Positions 56,516-64,000 of a stretch of DNA of 64,000 nucleotides are shown piece after piece. A model generated the notes under the pieces. It was not told the origin of the DNA. It saw nothing but the letters and a program-made list of their open reading frames with translations, and made no database searches. Source of the stretch: Panorpa germanica (Eukaryota; Arthropoda; Insecta; Mecoptera; Panorpidae). The translations under genes were made by a program, and so were the position numbers. Within the stretch, counting starts at the first letter, position 1; the number at the start of each line of letters is the position of its first letter. The stretch covers positions 13,899,807 through 13,963,806 of the forward strand of contig OY783206.1 of NCBI GenBank assembly GCA_963678705.1, in the 5' to 3' direction.

Positions 56516-57689
56516 AATTAAGATACAAATTTCCTCTCATGATAGTGTGTTAATGCGATTACACCCTACTGAAAAAGTCGGATATCACAAGTAGTTGGTC
56601 CCAGAGTGAGAGACTCATTAAGTGTTTTAACCTCATTATCAATTTGCACGTTACAACTTGTTTTTACATTATTTACACCTTAGGTCGTTTTTAGTGAGAT
56701 TATTTGTTTAAAATACGTGAACAATTATTAGCAAATTCATTACTGAACTTTGTTTAATCGAATGCAGCAACAAAAACCACAGCTAGAACGCTTGCAGATG
56801 CAGTTTAACTGTTGATTGTACGCTGTAAGTTTGTGTGTGTGTGTCTGTGTGCACAGAAATTCAAAATAGAAAATCCGATTACTGTGTACGTAAAGCACAA
56901 ATATTTTTATTAAGTTATTTTCTTGTCATACATAATGTTTTCATAATCCTTTGCTTTTAATAGTCTTCCTGTATCCTGCGTCTTTCTCTATCTCACGACT
57001 TATCCCTCTCTCACTCTCTCTCTATTGTGTCTCTGCAACGTTATATCTCTGGGCGTTCTACATAACCATCCTTCAACACTTATTATTTTCTCATCATAAC
57101 GTTTTCAGTGCATACTGCAAACCTGCATACTGCATATTTCTCTTACAAACATTAATGCAGTTTTTTTGCACTTAATACACGTCAGCAGCACTTATTCTTT
57201 TATCATAACTGAACTTTGTAAAATATTAATCATTCCACGGATAAAAAGTTTCAAAGAACGTCACTAGGACAAGGTATATCCAGGGATTCCAAAGCTGTGA
57301 CTAGAATTCTCAAAGTATGACCTCCAATAAACTTTGAAGTGATGGAAATACTTCGGTGATTATTCCTCTAATATTTGCTTAATCTTTATCCTTCCCCGGC
57401 CTGAATCTTGCCATCTTCCTAATCTCTTCCTTGCTCTCCTGGGTACTCCGTTATCCTCCTCGCCCACAGTCTTTTTTATCTCTTATTGTATCTTGCCTCC
57501 TATCTTCTGTATTCTTTATATACTGCTGTACTTTTTATGTTGATTATAGATTATATATAGATTGACTATAAATTATTACAATCTGTCCTGCTTAGAAGAC
57601 ATTCAGTGATAGGTATGAAAAAATAAAGTGTCTTGCGCGGGATGTGCCCATCGACTCATCCCTCAATTTCAATAGTTCCTAGATTCTGT

Positions 57690-57917
57690 TTAGTTAGCTA
57701 ATAGGTCCTGAGGTACTTTCTTTTTTAATCTGCGTACTGCGGAAATATTGGACATTAGACAGCTGGCCAAGTTGTTTGGATGTTCAAGTATTCCCTCTTT
57801 GTAGGCTTTGATTCTAAGCACTATTTCTTCATTAACTGTAGGTATATCCAGATCCCGATGTATTACGTGATTAGGTACAAACCATGGTGCGTGACCATCG
57901 TGACAATCCTTAGCATT
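57690..57917 (-). pseudogene. Jockey-type LINE C-terminal relic without start codon
   Basis: The minus strand reads, from 57917, DGHAPWFVPNHVIHRDLDIP, TVNEEIVLRIKAYKEG, ILEHPNNLASCLMSN, then VRRLKKKVPQDLLAN and TAA at 57690-57692. APWFVPN..IHRDL.IPTV.EEI and the HPNNLA..L element are diagnostic of the Jockey-clade polyprotein end. Just upstream, TAVQRFQS lies in another frame, so a frameshift separates it. There is no methionine, so simple ORF calling misses it. It is the same module as the relic at 29800-30177, from a different copy. Confidence 0.82.
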
Positions 57918-58338
57918 TAGGACTGAAATCTTTGCACTGCTGTACTACAACAATCCTTGTTCTCATAACTTTCTGAATCTCCTAATCTTTCTGCCATTTC
58001 CTTTATATTTCCTCTACCGCCATTTCTCTTCCTTCATAGACACATAGTCTTAAATTTTGCCTTCTGCCCAAATTTGTTGAACAAGGCCTACATAATTCGT
58101 ACTTAATCTTGTCGTTAAATTCTGTTATTAAAACTGCATTGACAAAGAAAAGCAATAAAACGTTAACTATTATCGTAATTGAACGTGAAATGGGTAATAA
58201 AGTTACAAGCTTTAGGGCACTGCCCTTAAATTTAATTTAACTTATAGGAAAGTAAACTTCATTGTATTCCCAAGGTATATTTCATATTACTTAACATAAT
58301 TGAAATTTATTATAATCATAATATTATATACTAGTTAC

Positions 58339-58467
58339 CTTGTTGCTTGTGCTGCTCCAAGCGAAACCGTTTTGAGAATATGAACGTAATACAGGTAGTT
58401 AATTAGGGCGGCGTAGTTCGCGTCCAGTGCTGCCGCTGTTAGCCCAGATGCCCCGAACAGGTGCATT
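58339..58467 (-). other. Candidate host exon (minus strand), 129 nt
   Basis: On the minus strand, acceptor tactgttgttccag (exon starts at 58467) and donor caag|gtaact (exon ends at 58339) enclose 129 nt. They are open in one frame as MHLFGASGLTAAALDANYAA then LINYLYYVHILKTV and SLGAAQATR. The exon is symmetric (phase 2 at both ends). It is distinctly GC-rich, with coding-like codon use, inside AT-rich DNA, and neither repeat motifs nor a second copy is seen. The residues include a hydrophobic helix-like stretch. I do not recognise the protein. This is the most convincing non-transposon coding segment in the window. Confidence 0.5.
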
Positions 58468-58556
58468 CTGGAACAACAGTACAATAAACTTCATCGAAAA
58501 ATTCAAGGAGATAGCTTGATGAAGGTTTGCTCTGGATCATTGCTTTTACTGTATAT

Positions 58557-58600
58557 TCGAGGGTCATTCAAATTTAACCGGAATATTATAATAGAGATTT
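58557..58600. repeat. Mariner-like single terminus
   Basis: Cgagggtcattcaaatttaa then ccggaatattataatagaga resembles the motif at about 1540. No partner end was found nearby. Confidence 0.3.
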
Positions 58601-58969
58601 ATTGGTGACTTATAAAAGCCTTATTTTTCTAGTTTCCTTCAATCGAAATACATTTTCTCCATTGGATAGATAGAAAAATAGAATTGATTGGATAGAAAAA
58701 GAACATTATTACTCCAGTAGGCAATTCCCAAGTACTTTTGGACCACAGTTCATATCCTATCGTACGGATCGTATCACAAATAGTTTAGTATTTGAAACAA
58801 GCCGAAATTTCTATTAAAATATTACAAGTGGGTTTAGTTCGAAAAGAAAGTACTCGGATACTATAATTTATGATAAAATCTCCTGTAGATTCAAATAGAA
58901 ATTTGTCATAGTCATAGTTTCAATGGACTTACCAACAACACCTTATTAGTTATTTGCTTAGTTCCATAA

Positions 58970-59396
58970 GGCCTGTCGCACTATGCAAGCTTAGTTAAGC
59001 GACGGAGAATTCGGATGTAAATCGGCGCCTTGGTTGAACGACTAGAACTCTCAACCAAGCCGACCCCTGTGTTCTTGCACTATACACACATACCACGTAT
59101 TGATACGACAGTACGGCGTTAAACTTCTGTATTGCAGTTTTTTGCACTAAGATAATTTATCATGAGAGCAAACTTTTACTTTAACTTTTATCAATACACC
59201 ACATTCTATTCTATTTCATATCTCTTCCAGTGTATTTGTTTGCTCGCTTCCATGTATTTGTTTGGTTAAAATTCGCTGATATACGCTTCCAGTATGAGAG
59301 CCCGTATTCGGACGGCTTTGCCGCTTGCAGTGTGCGAGGGTTCATTACATTTACAGGGTTCGGATAGGTATACGTCCGAAACGTGTGCAATATGCC
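58970..59396. mobile_element. MITE family E copy 2 (TAA target duplication)
   Basis: Begins ggcctgtcgcactatgcaag and ends gtgtgcaatatgcc, with TAA on both sides (58967-58969 and 59397-59399). It shares gcgacgg, attcggatgtaaatcgg, ttatcatgagagcaaac and acatttacagggttcggata with copy 1. It is 427 bp and non-coding. Confidence 0.75.
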
Positions 59397-59399
59397 TAA

Positions 59400-60475
59400 T
59401 AAATTAAGCTAAAGAGTACATCATCGATGGAAGACAAGCTCACTTGTCGTATCACTAAAATTTGATGAATGTCTCTTGGACAGATTGTAAATTATGTATT
59501 AAAATAATTTTTAAAAAATAGTCATAGTAATAATTGATATTTACATTCTTGTCTTATGCCTCGTACAGATTGTTGCGAAACGCAGTTTGACAAGGGTCTA
59601 TTGTTCAGGTCTATTTCATTTGTCCATTTAAACACCATTTCCAATTATTTTTATTTATTTACTAAACACAACTAAAATGCACAATGAGATTATACTGGAC
59701 CCTTTTGTTAGTGATCACATTCAAAACCGTAATTTCTTTAAATGTTCCGACTTAGATTTGAAACATTTTTTAACTTATGAATGAAAATATGTACATAGAT
59801 GTCAGATGTCGCACCAATCTATACGAGACACTAAAACCATTATAGCACCCAGTTACTATGATTACGTAATAATTTTTTACTGTGCATTTCTCACAGTGTA
59901 TATATATTTATTTCAAATATTTTAACGTTGTTCTTCATATATTTCTTAAATTATTTACTTCTAAACAACGATCTTATTTAATGTAGTTTCAATTTGAATT
60001 ATACATCTAATAATAACAACCTGTTCTACAAGAAGTTATTAAAACACGTTGCTACAACAATCTGAAAATTGTTTACTCTAAGTAGTTGTCTTAAAGTAAA
60101 GCTTGGAAAAGTTTTCCATAAGTTGCTGCACTGTTATATTAAACAAAACACTGTTAGTTTGTATTGAAAATAGAATCCTCGTGCTCTAGAACTCGTGCTA
60201 CGACTTGTGGAGGACTTGTGTTAGAGTTGGTACATGCTATAATCGAGAGACGATAGCAACGGATTGGACATGCAATTATGAAATCTATAGATATAATAAT
60301 ATCCTAGAGCTAGATTCTGTAAGGTATCTAGCATAGTACAGTCCATGAGAAGGAAAGAAAAGTTTTATTATATATTTGCATTATAAAAATCATAAAAATA
60401 AACTATTTTAGCGAAACTAGTAGATGCTTTTTAATTTAGCCCACTCAAACGCACCGTTGACTAGAAAATCATAGA
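59400..60475. other. Gene-free DNA
   Basis: AT-rich sequence with no recognised gene or repeat. Confidence 0.3.
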
Positions 60476-60477
60476 TA

Positions 60478-61793
60478 CGAGGCATGTTTTTTAAGTAAGT
60501 ACCGTTTTGCGATTCCGCTTTTGCAGCGCTACAGTCGGTGTTCCGCGCATGCGCGCTGGTTACCTACATCTCTTGTCTACGCACTGACGCCATTACAGTC
60601 TGATTCTTCATTGTATACGTTGTTTACTGAGTGTTTAAGATGCCTCCGACGATTGTGAAGTACGGGCTGTTATACGATGTCTTAGTGCTAAAGGCGTAAA
60701 ACCGATCGATATTCATCGTGAGATCTGTGAAGTTTACGGACAAAAGATTATGAGTGATGGAATGGTAAGGAAATGGGTGAGAGCATTTAAAGATGGCCAC
60801 ACAAATGTGCATGATGAAGAACGGAGTGGGCGTCCTTCGGTCTTTAATGAAGATTTTGTGCAGAAAGTGGAAGAAAAGGTGAGAGAAAACAGACGCTTTA
60901 CAATTTCATCAAAGTGCGACTGGTTTCCTCAATATTCTCGTAGTGTTTTGTATCGCATTGTGACCGAGAACTTGAATTACCGGAAATTGTGTTCATGTTG
61001 GGTTCCAAAAATGTTGACGGATTTGCACAAAACCCAACGTTTAAGCAGTGCATTGACTTTCCTTGAGCGGTACCACAATGAAGGTGAAGATTTTTTAGAC
61101 CAAATTGTTACTGGTGACGAAACATGGGTGGCCTACGTCACACCAGAATCAAAACAACAATCCATGGAATGGCGACATTCATCATCACCCAAAAGAGTGA
61201 AGTTTAAGCAAACAATTTCTGCCCGGAAAATCATGTGCACAGTTTTTTGGGACAAAAAAGGAGTATTGCTAGTGGAGTTTCTGCCTCGTAATGAGACAAT
61301 CAATGCAGCGTCTTATTGTGAGACATTGAACAATCTGCGTCGTGCAATCCAGAACAAAAGACGTGGCAAGTTGAGTAAGGGTATCGTTTTGCTGCATGAC
61401 AATGCCCGTCCACATGTGGCTAATCGGACCAAAGATCTCATCAAATCTTTTAAATGGGAAACTCTAGATCATCCTCCATACAGCCCTGATCTGGCGCCCA
61501 GCGACTACCATTTGTTCCTGCACTTGAAGAAACACCTGGGTGGTCAGCGTCTTCAAGACGATAACGAAGTCAAAACAGTTGTGATACAGTGGTTAACAAG
61601 TCAGGCGGCAGAATTTTATGAGGAGGGTATTCAAAAACTGGTGCCACGTTATGACAAGTGCCTCAATATTCACGGAAATGATGTAGAAAAGTAGATTAAG
61701 GTACAGGCTTTCATGTAAAAATAAAATGATTGCGATATCTTTGCACTTCTTTTTTTAATTCCAAAACGGTACTTACTTAAAAAACACGCCTCG
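60478..61793 (+). mobile_element. Mariner transposon, nearly intact
   Basis: The 1316-bp element has 32-bp inverted ends: cgaggcatgttttttaagta then agtaccgttttg at the left, and the complement at the right with one mismatch. TA flanks both sides (60476-60477 and 61794-61795). Its length and single transposase gene are standard for mariner. One frameshift near the transposase start is the only lesion I can see. Confidence 0.93.
60640..61694 (+). pseudogene. Mariner DD34D transposase with N-terminal frameshift
   Basis: The natural ATG is at 60640 (MPP...). One missing base between about 60645 and 60650 shifts the frame, so translation from it stops early. The correct frame resumes as DDCEVRAVIRCLSAKGVKPI and is then open to TAG at 61694. 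An internal ATG at 60750 gives a 314-residue product. Visible in that product: the GRPS linker (27-30), WVPKML (84-89), the catalytic triad D123 (VTGDETW), D217 (LLHDNARPH) and D252 with 34 residues between the last two, and YSPDLAPSDYHLF. In mariners this enzyme cuts and pastes the element at TA sites. The first helix-turn-helix is lost if translation starts at 60750, so the product should bind the ends poorly. Confidence 0.88.
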
Positions 61794-61940
61794 TATATCA
61801 CTTTAGATAGAAACTGCCATCTATTAATAGATGTCAAAGTTTGAGCAAGCTGCGTCATTTATGCAGTTTGTGTTTGAGAGTCATGGAAAGCAGCTATTCA
61901 CGCAACGGATGCCCCGATTTCGATTGAGTGTGTAGTCATC

Positions 61941-62018
61941 ATGGCAGCATATTCTCCAGATTTAACCCCCTGTGACTATTTCCTGTTTCAAAACCTAAAA
62001 AGAAATGGCTGGGTGTAA
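61941..62018 (+). pseudogene. Fragment of another mariner-like transposase
   Basis: Reads MAAYSPDLTPCDYFLFQNLK then RNGWV and stop. YSPDLxPxDYxLFxxLK is the third-aspartate region of mariner transposases. It differs clearly from the adjacent intact element, so it belongs to a separate, older element into or beside which the intact one was inserted. Confidence 0.7.
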
Positions 62019-62194
62019 GAGATTTGGGTGTAACTGAAACAAGTGCAGCAAATGCCTATTTTGAGTGCTTTTGAGAAAACTTTGGAAAGAATAACAAAGT
62101 TGACTAAATGTATCTAGTCGCTTTCTGTCGAAAAAAATATCTTTTATTGATAAATTTAGCGCTATAAAAAAAAGTCACTGAATTATTAAACTAA

Positions 62195-62646
62195 ATATGT
62201 ATAAGACATTTTAGGAATTGTAAATTTTTAATCAAACTTATGTGTTGCTTCTGAAATCAAAGACTTTTATTTTAGTAATTTTTAACAATTACAATAATTA
62301 CATTGTTTAACTTAAATCATACTATCTTACCGGAAATCAAAGAAAGGACATTTAAAGTTTATTATTTAAATTGTCAATTCCTTTTTATCTAATTTTATAA
62401 TAACTTAACATTATGCACAGTGAGTTCTGTCAACTGTGTTGGCCGTTGGCACACACTACAATGGAAGTAGCTACAACTTATATTTACCGTTAGCTCATCT
62501 GACCAGTATTTAATTTTATAATAATTTAACATTATGCATAGTGAGTTCTGTCAACTCCAAATAAGAATCAATATGTTGGCCGTTGGCACACACAAATGCA
62601 GTTGCAATATTTCTGCTCAGTGTTACCAACTAAAGAAATATAATTT
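62195..62646 (+). repeat. Family A repeat copy with internal duplication
   Basis: Has all family A blocks (agacattttaggaattgtaa to ctcatctgaccagta). It then has a second partial unit (taattttataataatttaac, attatgcatagtgagttctg, ttggccgttggcacacac) and the terminal module tcagtgttaccaactaaag with aaatataattt. Just upstream, ctataaaaaaaagtcactga and attattaaac are also shared with the copy near 40.06 kb. Non-coding. Confidence 0.65.
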
Positions 62647-62987
62647 CTTTACATATGTACATGATGTTTCACATTTGATTTGAAGTAAAAAACACTGCGT
62701 AAACTAAAAACAAATAATTTAATCTCTATAATTAAAATACCTATACTCGTATTGATTAATGTAAATTGTATATTACATATATTTGTAAATGTATATATTG
62801 TTTGTTTGCATATATACATGTATATATAGTTTTTAGTGCTAATAAATGATGTATGAAAATGATGATGATGTTGATGCTGATGCAATTAAATAAATATTTT
62901 TTATAAAATGTAAAAAATGAAACATATGCTCAAATTCATCCGGAAAGAACCGAACGCCGAATTAAAGAGCTACTAGTAGTAGTTTAA

Positions 62988-63470
62988 GGGTGTCCGCACA
63001 CGACACGACTAGTTGCAAACCTTAGCCCCGAATCTACTCGAAGCGAATGTGATTACAACGGTTGTTAGTGAGAGATCGAACGTGTATGCGAGTGAGATAA
63101 AACTCGAGGAAAAGCACACGAGTCAACGAGAAAATGAGTTTTCAACGAAAACGAACATGAGCTATACAATAGCAAAACAGGGGATTCTATTGTGTTATAT
63201 TTGATTGTATGTATGTATTTAAATACTTTTCAATAGTATTCGTAAACATCTCTGTTGATGAAACCAACAATCCACTACGACCGAGAATTCTAGTCGCTGA
63301 ATATATGCTCAAAACCAATTTAAAATCAGTTTAGTTACGTTCGTGGCGTGTCTTTTATCTCATTCGTAAACACGTTCGTTCTTTTACTAATAACACAGTT
63401 GTAATCACATTCGGTTCGGGCAGATTCGGGGCTAAGGTTTGCAACCAGTCGCCTCTTGTGCGGACGCCCC
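62988..63470. mobile_element. MITE with about 70-bp terminal inverted repeats
   Basis: The left arm gggtgtccgcacacgacacg continues agttgcaaaccttagccccg, aatctactcgaagcgaatgt and gattacaac. It is matched by the inverse at the right ending gcctcttgtgcggacgcccc. It is 483 bp; small frames inside it are not genes. The flanks do not give an unambiguous target duplication. Confidence 0.8.
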
Positions 63471-64000
63471 AAGTATGCATTGTTGTGGTCACTGGTGCCT
63501 TTCTTCAAAGTACCAACACCAAGTGAAGATATATTTCAAAATAAAACAATCTAAAACACAACCTAGAACAAATGTTAAAAAGCAGACATTAGCTTATTTT
63601 GTTTTCTCTAAAAGTTTTTATCGTAGCATGTACGATAACCCAATTGTACATATATACATTAGTTTTTTGTGCACAAAACGAACAACGAACAGCAGCAGTT
63701 AACAGTGTATGGGGCCATGATCATCGGGAATGTTGCAGTGTTTCCCTTAAAGAAACAAAAGAGAAAAAGAAGACACAAACTCCGACGCTGACGCCAACGC
63801 CGCCAACGCCAGTGCCATCGTGATCTTACTTCTTGTTTTTTGGCTTATTGAAAACTTTAAAACATGACATTTTTGTAATATATATAAAAGTGGCATTTTA
63901 CAACCAGAGACAAAAGGGGAAGAAAATATAGAAAAACTCTCAATACATTGGTACAGGAAAAGAGATATGCGACTCTTAGCGGAAGTGGGATGGAAAACTC
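63471..64000. other. Right end of window; unassigned short frame
   Basis: A 74-codon frame at 63599-63823 starts on TTG and reads a hydrophobic signal-like segment, a charged KEKKK patch, then TPTLTPTPPTPVPS encoded by an acgcca-type repeat. No ATG, promoter or family supports it. The last 120 bp are purine-rich and run off the window. Confidence 0.2.

Noticed and set aside
63599-63823. Small secreted protein with signal-like N-terminus and TPTPPTP tail
   Set aside because: It starts on TTG, has a stop just upstream, and the tail comes from a simple acgcca repeat; no support for translation.

Overview
The window is an AT-rich (roughly two-thirds A+T by eye) stretch of animal nuclear DNA, almost certainly from an insect. 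It contains no operon-like gene packing and no rRNA, convincing tRNA or CRISPR array. It is dominated by transposable elements of the types that crowd insect genomes: Helitrons, mariners, hAT elements, many MITEs, and 5'-truncated Jockey/I/R1-like non-LTR retrotransposons. The insect order cannot be fixed from the sequence. No complete host gene was recognised. A few short, GC-richer open stretches with good splice signals look like candidate host exons lying in very long, transposon-filled introns.

Layout. 0-13 kb: LINE relics and tails, two Helitron pieces placed head to tail (6.9-7.5 kb), a mariner-derived relic (8.9-9.2 kb), a 687-bp MITE with TAA target duplication (10.1-10.8 kb), and a 48-codon minus-strand open stretch at 12.7 kb. 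13.7-16 kb: a hAT element with a perfect 8-bp target duplication and a transposase broken by one stop codon, followed by a 754-bp TTAA-flanked element. 19.2-21.7 kb: a pogo-like MITE and the first of two helicase-encoding Helitrons. 22-33 kb: MITEs, a family of TGGGCTTGTGT-ended elements, LINE C-terminal relics on both strands, and a possible minus-strand exon at 24.7 kb. 33.1-33.7 kb: a long, nearly perfect inverted repeat. 35.5 kb: a plus-strand microexon candidate. 37-41 kb: a nested mariner/MITE complex, a LINE insertion with RNase H domain, poly-A tail and 10-bp target duplication, and a mariner relic. 41.4-43.4 kb: the second Helitron, in which I found no difference from the first. 45 kb: a LINE ORF1 relic split by a hAT-type MITE. 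47-57 kb: more dispersed repeats, LINE relics and a second microexon candidate at 55.6 kb. 58.3 kb: the best minus-strand candidate exon. 60.5-61.8 kb: a nearly intact DD34D mariner. 63-63.5 kb: a MITE with about 70-bp terminal inverted repeats.

The genes do not form a pathway. The coding capacity consists of two identical helicase-only Helitron proteins, one almost intact mariner transposase, and decayed hAT and LINE proteins. The identical Helitrons and the well-preserved mariner and hAT ends show recent transposition. The candidate exons, if real, suggest that the window lies inside one or more host genes with introns of tens of kilobases.
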